Assembly: GCA_038025085.1 (NCBI GenBank)
Contig: CM076140.1
Location: forward strand, 37,199,501 to 37,263,500
Length of the DNA stretch: 64,000 nucleotides
Reading direction: 5' to 3'
Source: Tetragonia tetragonoides
Taxonomy: Eukaryota > Streptophyta > Magnoliopsida > Caryophyllales > Aizoaceae
Part shown: one piece after another, positions 1 to 12,552 of the stretch
Layout: each line of letters opens with the position of its first letter
How positions within the stretch are numbered: position 1 is the first letter of the stretch
Position numbers and translations under genes: made by a program
The notes under the pieces: model-generated
Told to the model about the DNA's origin: nothing
Seen by the model: only the letters and a program-made list of their open reading frames with translations
Database searches by the model: none

Positions 1-3000
1 AGGGGAGTAGTCGTAGGGGTCGGGCTGTCAGTGGTTTTAGATGAAGGGTCGGGAAGCGGGATCTTGTGCGGGAAGTAGTTAGTCGTGCGTCTCCGGACAT
101 TGTTATGTTTCAGGAGACGAAGGTTGAGGTAGTAGATTCTTTCTTTGTTCGGAGTCTTTGGGAGGCCGGGTCTAAGGATTGGGTTTTTGTGCCTTCGGTT
201 GGGGCATCCGGGGGTATTCTTATTGTCTGGGATACTCGTTTTGCGTCGCAGGTTGAGGTTCATGTTGGTCATTTTACTCTGTCTGTGTTGTTGAGAGTTA
301 GTGGGCGGGGTGAGTGGTGGGTGTCCTCAGTGTATGGCCCGTGGCCCGTGTGGAGCTGCTGGTCATGACTCTTTTTGGCAGGAGTTAGCGGCTTTAGCCG
401 GTTGCTCTCCTAGTTGGGTCACTGGGGTGATTTTAATGTGGTTCGGCATGCAGGGGAGCGGCGCCGTCGAGGTTTGACCGGAGGCATGAGTGATTTTGAC
501 TCCTTCATTAGGGAGTCAGCTCTTAGGGACTTGCCTCTTAGTAATGCCCAGTTCACATGGAGTGTCAGTGGGAGTCGCAATGCGGCTTCCCGCTTAGATC
601 GTTTTCTTGTTACTAATGAGTTTGAGGATGAGTTTCAGTCGCTAGTTCAGGAGATTTTGCCTCGTTCTTGCTCTGATCATTTTCCCTTTGTCCTTCACTC
701 CGCTCCTATTAGGTGGGGCCCTACCCCCTTTCGTTTTGAGAACATGTGGACTACTCATTTTGATTTTGGGACGAGGGTTCAAGAATGGTGGTCGAGCTGT
801 GAGGTTATTGTTTTATGAGTAAGTTGAAGTCTGTCAAGAGCAATTTGAAGGTGTGGAATAAGGAGGTTTTTGGAGATGTGAGAGTGAGGAAAGGGGAGAT
901 TCTTAAGGACATTCTGGCTACAGACCAGGCTTTGAGTGAGGAGGGTCACGATGATGAGTTGTTAAGGAAGAGTGTTAGAGTTGAAGAATAGTCTAGAGGA
1001 TGTGTTACTGAAGGAGAGACAGAGCCAACGGCAGAAGATGAAGGGGAGATGGGCCAGAGAGGGGGATGTGAATTCTAGGCTTTTCTTTAAGGTGGTGAAC
1101 GGGAAGAGGAGGAGGAATTATGTCTGAGAGCTTGAGGGGGCTGATGGTGAACTTGTGTTAGACGTGGATAGGATTAGTGATGAGATTACTAACTTTTATA
1201 AGGACCTTTGGGATGGACAGGGAGAAATCCCCAGGTCCAGATGGCTTCACTATGGCTTTCTTTCAGGATTGTTGGGAGGTGATTCAGGAGGACCTTTTAG
1301 GGGTTTTTAGCGAGTTTCATGCCACTGGGGTGATTGGGAAGAGTATGAACTCTTAACTTTATTACCTTAGTTCCCAAGAAAGATCGGTCTATTAGAGTGA
1401 GAGATTTTTGGCCAATTAGCCTGGTTACGAGTGTGTATAAGATCATCACTAAGGTTTTGTCTAGACTTGGAACACAATTTCGATGGCTCAGAGCGCTTTT
1501 GTGGAGGGTCGCCAGATCCTCGATGCTGCTTTAGTGGCGAATGAGGTGGTGGATGATGCTCGTCGTTCTAGTTCTCAGGGAGTTGTTTTTAAGTTGGACT
1601 TTGAGAAGGCCTATGATCGAGTCAGTACGATTTCTTGGATCGGGTTATGGATAGGAAAGGTTTTGGGGAGAGATGGCGTAGATGGATCAGGGGTTGTCTG
1701 TCTAACGCTAGTTTTTCTGTTCTGATTAACGGGCGGCTCGTGAGTGGTTTACGTCTTCACGGGGCCTTAGGCAAGGAGACCCTTTGTCTCCTTTCCTCTT
1801 CACTTTGGTTGTCGATGTTCTTGGCCGGATGTTGGATAGGGGTGTGGAGCGGGGGTTGGTCGAGGTTTTTAGAGTTGGGCGGGTGAGGGTTTCAGTCTCC
1901 CACCTACATTTTGCCGATGACACGATTCTTTTCCTCTCGGCTGAGGTAGAGGGGTTTAAGAGGGTGCTTACTTTGTTACAAGTGTTAGAGGTAGTATCGG
2001 GGATGAAGATTAATCTGTCTAAGTGTAGTTTGGCTGGTATCACCGTGGGGGATGGGGTTCTTGAGGCTTTTGCCGGTCTCGTGGGTTGCCAGCACTGGCC
2101 GCTTACGTATTTGGGGGTTCCTTTAGGAGGTAGCCAGTTGTGTCTAGAGTGGCGAAGCGCTTAGATGGTTGGAAGGGTGTTTATTTTTCCCTCGGGGGGA
2201 GAATCACTCTTCTTCAGTCCTGCTTAGCTAGTATCCCTATCTATTATCTTTTCTTGTTTAGAATTCCGGTCAGTGTTGCCAATAGTGTTGCCAATAGGAT
2301 TGAGAGGATTATGAGGAATTTCCTCTGGTCGGGGGCTAGAGGGGAGAGGAGAGATCACTTGGTTAGTTGGGACCGTGTTTGCAGGCCGAAAACAGAGGGG
2401 GGGCTGGGTCTTGGTAGATTGGTGTCCAGGAACATCTCGCTTGTGGGTACGTGGTTGTGGCGGTTCCCTCTGGAGTCTGATTCCCTCTAGCACTGACTAA
2501 TCAAGAGCAAGTACGGTCTTATGTGCAACAGGTGGGACGCTCATGCTGGCTCCAACGTTTCTCATGCATGCCCTTGGAAGTTCATTTCACAGGTATCGTC
2601 TTCTTTCTTTCCACTCGTCAGGTACAGTGTGGGTAATGGCTTACGGGTTCGGTTCTGGGAGGATGTGTGGAAGGTGACTTCCCTTTCTTTTCCATATATC
2701 CCCGGTTTTTCGGCTGTCCACTTTACATGGGGCCCCTGTGGCTGCGTTTTTCTCAGTCGCAGGTGGTTCTCAGTCGAAGAGTATGAACTCTAACTTTATT
2801 ACCTACCACCACATGATAGGGAGATGGAGGAGCTTGTTTCCCTCCTGAGTGTTCTTAACTCTACTCTACTCGTCCCTAGGGATGATTCTAGGACTTGGAC
2901 GGGGAATCCTTCTGGGGTCTTCTCTTGTAAGTCCTTCCTCTACCATATTAGTCTTCCCTCTCAGTTTCCCCACTTCCCTTTATCTACTTTATCTACTTTT

Positions 3001-3553
3001 ATTTGGAAGTCTAAGGTTCCATTGAAGGTGCGCGTTTTTGTGTGGACTTTGGTGCTAGGTAGGGTGAACACTTATGACATGTTACAGCGTAGGAGACCTA
3101 GCTGGACCCTTATGCCAGGGTTCTGTGTGATGTGTCGACATAGTGGAGAGGATTGTTTGCATTTGTTTGTGCAATGTGACTTTGCGCGGAGTCTGGGATA
3201 GACTTTTGTGTGGGGAGAGCTTTGTGTGTCCCGCCACAGTGGGCAAATTCAAAGGAGGGGAGGTTGTGACGTTGTGCTTGTTTGGCTATTCTTTGGTGTA
3301 CTTGGTTGGTAGGAATTCCAGGATCTTCTCCGGGACTGAGAAGACTATTGAGTATGTTTGGGATCACATAGTCTACTTGGCTTCCCTTTGGGCTAAGGCG
3401 GCGGGGGCCTTTAAGGGTGTTCCGTTGACTGTAGTTCAACGCCATTGGCGTGATGTGTAGATAGTTTACTTTTATACTGAGGATACCTTATCCTCCACAT
3501 TTTTGTATTCTTTACCATTTGATTAATAAAATTTTCTCTTATCTAAAAAAAAA
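1..3553 (+). mobile_element. LINE copy A (L1-type), decayed, 5' end outside the window
   Basis: Non-LTR retrotransposon on the plus strand. The first 44 bases match the end of ORF1 in the better copy B on the minus strand, so the element enters from the left edge. It ends in an A-tail (3545-3553) after AATAAAATTTTCTCTTATCT, the same 3' end as copy B. The order is endonuclease, reverse transcriptase, then a C-terminal zinc-binding region, as in plant L1 elements. Copies A and B face each other tail to tail, separated by about 120 bp. Copy A carries many stops, frameshifts and an internal deletion, so it is older or less constrained than copy B. A right TSD cannot be tested because the 5' end is not seen. 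Confidence 0.93.
41..3460 (+). pseudogene. LINE ORF2 (endonuclease-RT-zf-RVT), broken
   Basis: ORF2 would nick target DNA with its AP-type endonuclease and copy the LINE RNA with its RT. The ATG at 41 overlaps the ORF1 stop as ATGA. Endonuclease pieces are at 66-368 and 414-818 (motifs GDFNV, SRLDRFLV, CSDHFPFVLHS). RT pieces follow: PGPDGF near 1240, KLDFEKAYDRVS near 1590, HFADDTILF near 1910, YLGVPLGG near 2110. The zf-RVT region (FVWTLVLGRVNT, then CVMCRHSGEDCLHLFVQC) is at about 3000-3190. Compared with copy B, about 130 bp are missing near 1205, between the endonuclease-RT linker and the RT start. The frame shifts repeatedly, so no long product is possible. The stop is at 3460. Confidence 0.9.
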
Positions 3554-3672
3554 CAGATCATTTACACTTAAAATTTTAATCGTAGATACAAATAGAACAA
3601 CATTTAAACTGCATGAGAGGAAGCACAGTTCGTGACTCCCCTTCAAGATTATATATCAAGATCCTAATTTTT
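3554..3672. other. Spacer between two tail-to-tail LINEs
   Basis: About 120 bp of AT-rich host or older DNA between the A-tail of LINE copy A and the TSD of LINE copy B. I see no gene or element end in it other than the TSD that follows. Confidence 0.6.
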
Positions 3673-3690
3673 ACTGCCCGACGTATTTCT
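3673..3690. repeat. Left TSD of LINE copy B (18 bp)
   Basis: ACTGCCCGACGTATTTCT. The same 18 bases occur at 10130-10147, just outside the 5' end of LINE copy B. A perfect 18-bp direct repeat is a normal LINE target-site duplication. Confidence 0.95.
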
Positions 3691-3781
3691 TTTTTTAGAT
3701 AAGAGAAATTTTTTATTGATCAAATAGTGGAAGAATACAAAATGGAGGATAAGGTATCCTCAAAGAACAACAATAGAGTAT

Positions 3782-6700
3782 CTACAAATCACGCCAATGG
3801 CGTTGAATGACCGTCAATGGCACCCCCTTGAAGGCACCAGCCGCCTTCGCCCAAAGGGATGCCAAATAGACTATATGTTCCCAAACTAAATCGATACTCT
3901 TCCCCGCGTCAGAGAAGATCCTCGAGTTCCTCTCTAACCAAGTGCACCAAAGGATAGCTACACAGGCACACAGCCACAACATCCTACCCTCCTTCCCCCT
4001 CCGCATAGCAGAGAACCGCATCTGTAGGAATTGCCCCACAGTAGCAGGGCACACAAAAGGCTCCCCCCACAACAACCTATCCCACAAGGCCCTCGCAAAA
4101 TTACACATAACAAACAAGTGCAAACAACTCTCTCCGTCTTGTCGACACATCACACACATGCTGGGAAGAAGACACATATGCGGCCTCCGCCGTTGCACCA
4201 TATCACTAGTGTTCACCTTACCAAGCACCAGAGTCCACACAAAAGCACGGACCTTCAGAGGAGCCTTGGACTTCCAAATATAAGAGGAAAGGGGAAAATG
4301 TGGAAACTGTGACGGAAGGCTAAGATGATGAAGGAAGGACTTAGAAGAGAAAACCCCAGAGGAGTCCCCAATCCAAGCCCGAGAATCGTCCCTAGGGACG
4401 AGAAGCCTAGTGTGGAGGACACCCAGGAGGGAAACGAGTTCCTCCATCTCTATATCACGTGGTGGTCGTCGAAGGTGTAAGTCCCAGGAACCACCAACCG
4501 CTGAGTAAAAATCAGCCACAGGCGCCCCGTGAAGAGTGGACAAACGAAAAACCCGCGGATATGTAGAAGAGAAAGGAGTTTCACCATTCCACACATCCTC
4601 CCAGAACCGAACCCGTTGACCATTACCCACATTATACCTGACCAGTGGAAAGAATAAAGACGATACCTGGGAAACGAACTTCCAAGGGCAAGCATGGGAG
4701 ACAGTGGAGCTGGCTTGCGCGTCCCACCCATTATGCTGAAGGCCGTACTTGCTTCTGATAACTCGGTGCCATAGGGAGTCAGATTCTAGGGGAAAACGCC
4801 ATAACCACTTACCCACTAGGGAAATGTTCTTGGACACCAACCTACCAAAACCCAAGCCCCCCTCAGTTTTCGGCCGGCACACATGGTCCCAACTGACCAA
4901 ATGGTCTCTCTTACCCTCACCAGCCCCGACCAAAGAAAGTCCCTCATCATCCTCTCAATCCTATTAGCTACACTAACAGGAATTTTAAAAAGGGAAAGGT
5001 AGTAAAGAGGGATGCTAGCTAGGCAGGACTGTAAAATAGTAATCCTCCCCCCCAAAGAGAAATACACCCCTTTCCAACCGTCTAGACGCTTAGCCACTCT
5101 AGACACCACCGGTTCCCAAAAGGAAACCGATCTGGGATTACCCCCCAGGGGCACCCCCAAATAAGTAAGCAGCCACTGCTGAACCTGACAACCCACTAAA
5201 CCAGCCAGGGAGTTCAGAACATCCTCCCCCACGTTGACCCCCGCCAAACTACACTTAGACAGATTGATCCTCATCCCCGACACAACCTCAAAGACTTGTA
5301 AGAGCGTAAGTACCCTCTTAAAGCCTTCGGCTTCCGCCGACAGGAAAAGGATCGTATCATCGGCAAACTGCAAGTGGGAAACACAAACCCTTCCCCGGCC
5401 CACCCGAAATCCCTCAACAAGCCCCCGCTCCACTCCCCTATCCAACATTCGGCCAAGAACATCAACGACAAGGGTGAATAGAAAAGGGGAAAGGGGATCC
5501 CCCTGGCGCAAACCACGCGACGAAGTAAACCAGTCACGCGCCGCCCCATTAACAAGGACAGAGAAACTGGCGTTGGACAGGCAACCCCTTATCCAATTCC
5601 GCCAACGCCCCCCGAAGCCCTTCCTATCTAAAACGCGATCCAAAAAACCCCAACTAACTCGATCATAAGCTTTCTCAAAGTCCAGCTTAAACACAATCCC
5701 AGAATGATTATTCCGACGAGCATCATCAACCACCTCGTTAGCTACCAATGCTGCATCAATGATCTGGCGCCCCCCCACAAAAGCGCTCTGAGCAGCCAAG
5801 ATAGTCCCAGTCAAAACCGTCCCAAGTCTAATGGACAGGACCTTAGTTAAAATCTTATAGACGTTGGTGACTAAACTAATAGGCCTAAAATCCCTCACCT
5901 TAATCGACCGATCCTTCTTAGGGACGAGGGTGATAAAGTTAGAGTTCATACTCTTCCCAATCACCCCTGTGGCATGAAACTCAGTAAAAACCCCAAGCAG
6001 ATCCTCCTTGATGACCTCCCAGCAATCCTGGTAATAAGCCATAGTGAATCCATCCGGCCCCGGGGCTTTCTCGCGATCCATCCTAAACACCGCTGCCCGT
6101 ATCTCCTCCAACTCAAAAGGGCGCTCAAGCCAGTCCCGAAGCAATGGCGTAATAGGGGACCACTCAACTCCCTCCAACATCGGTCTATCAACCACTTCTT
6201 CCTCAAAAAGACCCTTGTAGAAACCTGTAATCTCGTCACTAATCCTACCCACATCAGTCACACGCTCACCATCATCTGTCTCCAACTCCCGAACAAAACT
6301 CCTCCTCCGCCTCCCATTAACCACTTTAAAGAATAACCTAGAACTCACATCCCCCTCCTTCGCCCATCTCCCCTTCATCTTCTGACGCTGACTCTGCCTT
6401 TCCCTTAGCAAAACCTCCTCTAGACTATTCTTCAAATCCACACTCTTCCTCAGCAACCCCTCATCATGGCCCTCCTCGCTCAAAGTCCGATCCGTCACCA
6501 AAATCTCCTTAAGGATCTCCCCCTTTCGCACCCGGACATCCCCAAAAGTCTCCTTATTCCAGACTTTCAAACGTTCCTTAACAAACCTCAACCTCCTCAT
6601 GAAACAGTGCCCCCTCCAGCCCTCCACCTCACACTCCGCCCACCAATCCCGAATCTTAACCCCAAACTCCGCGTGGGAGCACCACATATTCTCAAAGCGG

Positions 6701-7418
6701 AAAGGGGTCGGGCCCCACTGAATGGGAGCAGAATGTAAGACAAGAGGAAAATGATCAGAATAAGAACGGGGTAGGATCTCCTGTACCAAAGATGGAAACT
6801 CATCCTCAAAATCATTCGTAACAAGGAACCTATCAATCCGAGAGGCTACATCCTGCCTCCCGCTCACACCCCAAGTAAACTGAGCATTATCTAGAGGCAA
6901 ATCGCGGAGGGCGGACTCCCTGATAAAGGAATCAAACTCAATCATACCCCCAGTCAACCCTCTACCACGCCGTTCCCCAGCATGATGGATCACATTAAAA
7001 TCACCCCCAATAACCCATCTAGGGGAACAGAGACCAGCAAGCGCCGCCAACTCCTCCCAAAGCGACTCACGGTCAGCAACCCCACACGGGCCATACGCCG
7101 AAGACACCCACCAATCACCCCTCCCACGAACACTCAACAGAACCGACACAGTAAAATGCCCAAATGAGACTCGACTCGAGTCGCAAAACGGGTATCCCAA
7201 GCAATAAGAATACCCCCCGACGCTCCTACCGAAGGCAAACACACCCAATCCATAGACCCTGCCTCCCAAAGACTACGAACAAAAAAAGAGTCCACTCCCT
7301 CAACCTTCGTCTCCTGAAACATCACCACATCCGGAGACGCCCGGCTAACAACTTCCTGCACTAGACTACGCTTTCCTACCATCCCCAGACCATTCACATT
7401 CCAACTCAAAACCTTCAT
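3782..7418 (-). pseudogene. LINE ORF2: endonuclease, reverse transcriptase, zf-RVT; two frameshifts
   Basis: The start ATG is at 7418-7416 (MKVLSWNVNGLG), the usual first motif of the LINE endonuclease. The frame changes near 7165, inside the segment matching HVGHFT of copy A. It then runs from about 7160 to 4935: GDFNVIHHAGERRGRG, RIDRFLV and SDHFPLV close the endonuclease; KAPGPDGF, KLDFEKAYDRVSW, GLRQGDPLSP and FADDTILF mark the RT, with the catalytic ADD present. A second frame change near 4935 (SGLV/GAGEGKRD) leads into the C-terminal 370 residues with FVWTLVLGKVNTSDM, the CVMC...C...HLFVMC zinc-binding motif and WLERNSRIF. Together about 1,200 residues, the normal size for plant L1 ORF2. 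The stop is at 3782. Confidence 0.93.
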
Positions 7419-9955
7419 CTAAAGCCACCGATACCCTTAGACCTACGACTCCCCCCTTCCCCATAGTTAAGGGTCGTCGCAAGACCCCGTAGCTCCCTAA
7501 TGCCAACCCTGTTTCTTCGAAAGGGAGGTCCCCCCGAAGACACCTGAACATTAGCTACCTGACCTGTTGTACCAACAACCCGAAAATCCAGGTCACGAAG
7601 AAGAGACTGAGGGTCTCGGTCGTCCCTCTCACCCGCCAATGGTGGAATGGTCACAACCGTCCCCCCGTCCTCTGACTCCCCATGGCACACCGGAGCAACA
7701 GAAACTTCCGGCGCTGTCGACAGAACCGGCGTTACGCCCTGCCCAACAACCCTATCTCCACCGCTTGCACCTGAAAAAACATTAGCAGATAACATCTGGT
7801 CAGCAGTAGAACAAGCAGGTGCTTTTTGGGGGGTAGCAACAAAAAGGGAATAAAAGGGTAAAGGGGAAAAGTCGAAAGGTCCTCTTGGGCACGCGCCCTG
7901 GTCAACTCAGCACATGGAAAAGGAACACTGTGAATGAGCCCCGGAATCTGCTGCGTCGTCACCCCCCGAACCGTCTCAGCATTAAACACATTCACCTCCT
8001 CTATCTCCTCCACCTCCTTGTCATCAAATTCCCTAAGACTATCCAAAAGCAAATCCTCATCGCCATCAAGGGAGCTAAGGAAATCATCCTCATCAACATC
8101 ACAACCCGACCCCCACAAAAACGAGCCCTGAGTAGCATGATCAACACAAAGATCTCTCCTCAACCGCGCCTCGGCCTCTAAAACAGGAACATCCCGCTGA
8201 GCTGCCCGTTGAGCTCGTGCTCCTACCGCTGCCAGCCAAGACCCAACTAAACACAACTCCTTCAAAAAACCCCCCGGTGAGGCCGTTGAAGGCACAACAG
8301 GATGCTGCACCTCATGGCCACCACCACCCGACAAAGTTTCAGCAACCCTTGTCACACCGCAGCCCTTCCCCACAACACCCCCCACGTCACCAGTCATCAC
8401 CGACTCCAAAATTGGAGACCCCGTCAGAACCCGACTACTTGGTGCATAGACAAGGCCTTCCGTCCCCGATCGACCCTCACACTCACCCCCTGCCCTCCCA
8501 CTCCCTACACCCACTCCAGGTTCACCAGGGGTACCACCACCACCCCCAGCTAGTCGACCACTCGCCAGGACCTGCGGGCCCAGATCAGAGCTTCCCTGAG
8601 CTGCCGTAGCATCTCCATTTCGAACCGCCGGCGGGCCCTGATTCCGTCGCCGCCGAGCCCAGGCAACTCGACCCCATGAACCGCCTGCAACACCCGGCGC
8701 CAGCGAAGCATCTCGCTGGTTAATCGGCCCAAAGAGAACCTCGCCGGCCTTCTCTCGACCCCGAACTGGGACACCAGAAGAAGCGAGCTCCTCCGGTGAA
8801 CCTTTCTCGGCCTCCGGTTGGTTCGCCAGCTGACCCACGGCGCCAGATCTGGACGCCGAGGCTCCTGACCCACTTTTCTGTTGTCGCCGGACCCATCCGA
8901 ACCCTCCACGTGGGTCGCCGGAACATTCCGCCACCTGCGAAGTCCTTCGCCGCCCTGAGTACACCGGCGGTGGTGGCCCCCGACCCCCGTGATGCACCGT
9001 GGTAGCAGCAGCTGCCCTGTCGCGACCTACGAGCACCCCAGAATTGTGCTCTGGGCCTCGATCTGACCTGGGCCCACCTGAGGTTCTCGGCCTTGAAGGT
9101 GGCCCAATACCCCGTGCTCGGTAACCCATATGCTCAACATAAGTGGGCTGCTCTTTATTAACCTGCTGGATCCCCTTTTTGGGCCTAAAAGAAGTAGGCC
9201 TATTATTATCATTAAATGACCCCTGGGCCTGTTGTCTCACAGAAGGCCCTAGCCTGGAAAACACTGGTTTTCTTCCCCTATCACATGCCTGATTTCCATT
9301 AATTAAAAACCCACGTGCGTCCAATCCATTAACTGGGTCAACCCCAGTAAATTCCACGCGAGAATCTCGCGCTGGAAAATCTCGCCTTCCATAACAGTCA
9401 CGACCGTTTCCATTGTAGGTCCCAAAAGCTAGTGGTCTCTCCCCCCTCCGATCCGCATGACTCACTGAGTTTCCGACAACGTCACCACGCCCCGCCCTGC
9501 TTTGAACCGGGCGTACAGCCCCCTCCCAAGATATTTCCGTCGACCCGCACCGCCTGCAACATGGAGAGCTCCGCATAGGCCGAGGCACCTCGTGGACCCT
9601 CTGAACTGCATCCATCATTGCCACCCAACCATTCTCTCTCTGACCTTCTGGAATTCGAATCGCCACCGCCCTCCAATCAAACGGAATCTTCTCAAACAGG
9701 AAAAAACGACCCCCAGTGTTCTCTGCAATTCGAAGGGCCAGTATGTACCCATCACCCAATCGTTTAAGTAACCCCTGTTCACGACCCTTACCCTTCCACA
9801 AAGTATGAGAAGATTGCACCCACCATTGGAACTCCTCCCTCTTCATGCAGATCTCAAATTTCTTTCTTGCTGCGGACCTCCTCAACAAAGTGATAGATAA
9901 AACCATCAAAACGTAACGTGAAGCTCTTCCAATCTGACCTAAAAGAAACCACCAT
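7415..9955 (-). pseudogene. LINE ORF1 (RNA-binding/structural protein), two frameshifts
   Basis: ORF1 proteins coat LINE RNA. The longest open stretch is 725 residues (9909-7732), but two frame changes are likely. Upstream, the frame starting at ATG 9955 reads MVVSFRSDWKSFTLRFDG and joins the main frame near 9865, where AAGAAAGAAA is the likely slip. Downstream, near 7885, the sense moves to a frame reading PFDFSPLPFYSLF and ends GGFR at the TGA 7415-7417. That TGA overlaps the ORF2 ATG. The N-terminal 110 residues look folded (KREEFQWWVQSSHTLWKG, FLFEKIPFDWRAVAIRI); the rest is rich in Gly, Arg, Pro and Ser. I see no clear DUF4283 domain or CCHC knuckle, unlike the LINE at 46.7-52.5 kb, so this is a different family. 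Confidence 0.8.
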
Positions 9956-10129
9956 GATGAAAGAAAATAAACAGAGTAACAGAATTGAGAGAAAAGTAAT
10001 GTTCAAAGGCTATGAAACCACACAGAATCATGCGCGCAGGCACCCAGAGCCCCCCCACCACCGGTGGAGAGGTGGTTCTCCGGTGACCCAGCACTCACAA
10101 CCCAAGAGCTCTCTCGCTCTCTTGCTCTC

Positions 10130-10147
10130 ACTGCCCGACGTATTTCT
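10130..10147. repeat. Right TSD of LINE copy B (18 bp)
   Basis: Perfect copy of 3673-3690. It marks the 5' limit of the minus-strand LINE and shows the pre-insertion site ran from 3690 straight into 10148. Confidence 0.95.
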
Positions 10148-10309
10148 AGCTGTCAAGAGCATTTCAATGCAAGGTCGTTTCTTTTAGAACTCAGCATGTC
10201 AACTATTTGTGGACTTTATATTATTAATAGATTGAGGGCAGCTAGGCGAAGTTCTCAAACCAGTATGAGTCAAACCCTTTAATCAAGAAATAAGACTTTC
10301 CAACTTAAA

Positions 10310-10600
10310 TGTAATATTAACAGATCACCATCAGATTTTGAATACTGTTTATGGCATTCCGCTCCTGGGTTCTGTTCCTTTCCTTGATTGGGTGATGACC
10401 TGTCTTACTACTCCCAAGTTCTGGTGCTTAAAGGGTGGTTACATGCCTACATCCCAGGCAGAAGAGGGCTAAGCCAGTATCCCCCATCTCACCCATTATT
10501 TTTGTGCTCTGTATGGAATATCTATCCAGAATTCTTGCTAAAGTGAGTGAAATGCAATCCACATCAAACTACACCTAACTTGTATATTTAGTTATAAACA
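10310..10600 (+). pseudogene. Fossil LINE reverse-transcriptase scrap
   Basis: The plus strand, read through frame breaks, gives WVMTCLTTPKF near 10390, a degenerate RQGDPISP-like stretch near 10455-10490, then FLCSVWNIYP close to the plant LINE motif LFVLCMEYLSR, and VSEMQ near 10545. This is the RT palm-region neighbourhood of a LINE family different from copies A and B. No TSD or ends were found. It looks like an old piece. The similar scrap at 15.44-15.96 kb (zf-RVT part, same strand) could come from the same original copy. Confidence 0.55.
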
Positions 10601-12535
10601 GGGTAACTTCTTGTTCTTCTTTTGAAAACATGTTTTTCCATTTATTTTATTTTTTAGTTGCTTATAAATGATGTCTACTAGAGCAACTGAAGCTCTCGGG
10701 CAGAAAAAAAAAAGATGACAAGAAAGAGATTAATCAGCGCAAGTGATGACTAACATCACTGGTACTCCAGGAGAGAAAAGGAAATGAGAAGAAAGGTAAA
10801 GGACGAGAAAATATCAAAGAAGACCCCAAAACAACAAACAGTCCCCTTCATCAAAACAACAAACAGTACATAAATTACAACCATAAGCAACGGTATAGAA
10901 ATCCAGTAAGCAGCAGCACAATAGCAAAAGGATTTTATCAAACATTGATAGCCAGCAGCATAACAGCAGAAGCTTTTAATCAAACAAAACAAGTAGGCAG
11001 CAAAACATGAAGTACTCACCAGAAAATATCGGACGAATAAGCCTCCCTGAAATAAATGGACGACCAAAGATAGGATGTGTAAAGTTGATACAACAATTGG
11101 CCGACTACAACTCCAGGGAAATCAGAGCCCTTCAAAAACAGCTTGTAGTACGATAAGCCTTCCTTTTCAAACGTTTTTTCTTTTATGTTTTTGTCCTTTT
11201 AGTTTGTTCCAATTTGCCATCTGCAGGTACATTGTCCATCCAAAAAGACAGCATCAGACCAAACAAAAACAATAAAATTAAAGAAAAATAAACAACCAAA
11301 AAAAAGAACAAAAGCAGAAGCAAAATAAACCCACTTGTACAGTTGTACGAGCAAATAGCCACACAGTGTTACCAAAAAGTTACTTCTTCTAGTCCTAAAA
11401 ATTCATCTAACTATAGACCATATAAAACAACAGTCCCTCAAAACTTAAAGTAAGAAAACCAATCAAAGTAATAAATCGATTAGACAATCACATACAAAGC
11501 AGACCAACTCAAAATTATCTTCATTTAATTAACGGTCACATACACAACATATTTCTTTGAAACATCTATTTTAATGACAAAACTCATATTCAAAACTTAC
11601 AGAAATCAATAGCAACCAGAAACTTCAAGAACACCAGAAAATCGAGTCTCAATTCGATCAACAGGAAGATGACAAACATAACAAATATCAGACAATAATT
11701 TAACAGAACAAGGCCCAATGACATGATTCAATTCATAAAAGTATGGTAAGGATGAACACAGATGAAGTTACAATAAACAATTAAACAACAGAAAGAAACT
11801 GAGAAAATAGCCACACCATGTTACTAAAAAGTTAATTCTTCTGCCAACTTAGTCCTAACAATTCATCCAACTATAGATCATATAAAACAACTGTCCATTA
11901 GCCTGCCAAATAGAACCACCTTAACCAACTCATACATAAGAATACTCGTCCTTTAAAAGCACAGAGAAAGAACAAATCATTTAAAGTAAGAAAACCAATG
12001 GAAGAAAAATAAGAAATCAATTAGACAATCAAAACAAAGCAGAACAACTCGAAATTATCTAATTCAATTAAAGGTCACAAACACAACATATTTCTTTGAT
12101 TACATCTATTTTAATGACAAAACTCATATTTAAAACAGAATAATTCAAAACTTACAGAAATTAATGGCAACCAGAAACTTAAAGAACACCAGAAAATCGA
12201 GTCTCAATTCGGTCAACCTGAAGTTGACAACATATCAAATATCAGAACTTTATTAAGAGAACAAGGTCCAATGACATGATTCAATTCATAAAGCTATGAT
12301 AAGAATGAACATGAATGAAGTTACAGATAAACAATTGAACAGAAGCCCAATTGCAACTTATTGTGTATTGACTAAACAATAATCTAATACAGCTAATTGA
12401 TTGGATCTTCATTGTGCAATGAAAACTGGGGTAATTTGTAAATTCAAATTGGAGAAGCCATTGTACAATTAAGAAGCCAGCTAACCACAAGGCAGAGGTG
12501 GACATAGTAGAGGTTGTGGTTATGATTCTGGTGCA
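10601..12535. other. AT-rich intergenic stretch, no gene seen
   Basis: Long AT-rich sequence with only short, low-complexity reading frames on either strand. Apart from the direct duplication listed separately, I recognise no element end, exon or RNA gene here. Confidence 0.5.
11347..12350. repeat. Old direct duplication, about 0.45-0.5 kb units
   Basis: Two diverged copies in direct orientation, about 11347-11800 and 11807-12350. Matching landmarks in order: AATAGCCACAC, ACTATAGA(C/T)CATATAAAACAAC, CATCTATTTTAATGACAAAA, CACCAGAAAATCGAGTCTC and CCAATGACATGATTCAATTC. Small insertions separate them (the second copy has an extra piece near 12130). No coding sense. This is a local tandem duplication, not a recognised element. 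Confidence 0.8.
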
Positions 12536-12552
12536 CCAAACTAATCTCTTGT
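12536..12552. repeat. Left TSD of 5'-truncated LINE (17 bp)
   Basis: CCAAACTAATCTCTTGT, repeated exactly at 13453-13469. It lies just outside the T-run that marks the LINE 3' end on the minus strand. Confidence 0.9.

Larger units (their letters stand above)
3691..10129 (-). mobile_element. LINE copy B (L1-type), full length, 6.4 kb
   Basis: Complete non-LTR retrotransposon on the minus strand, bounded by perfect 18-bp TSDs. Its 3' end lies on the left (short T-run 3691-3696, which is the A-tail on the minus strand) and its 5' UTR begins at 10129. It has ORF1 (9955 to 7415) and ORF2 (7418 to 3782), which overlap by ATGA. By comparing frames I find only four breaks: near 9865 and 7885 in ORF1, and near 7165 and 4935 in ORF2. 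The last two look like single-base losses when set against copy A. The perfect TSD and few breaks mark this as one of the younger insertions in the window. It is not active as read. Confidence 0.95.

Noticed and set aside
5234..5668. Long frames opposite LINE ORF2 (also 7.2-9.8 kb plus strand)
   Set aside because: Shadows of the LINE coding strand; no independent motif.
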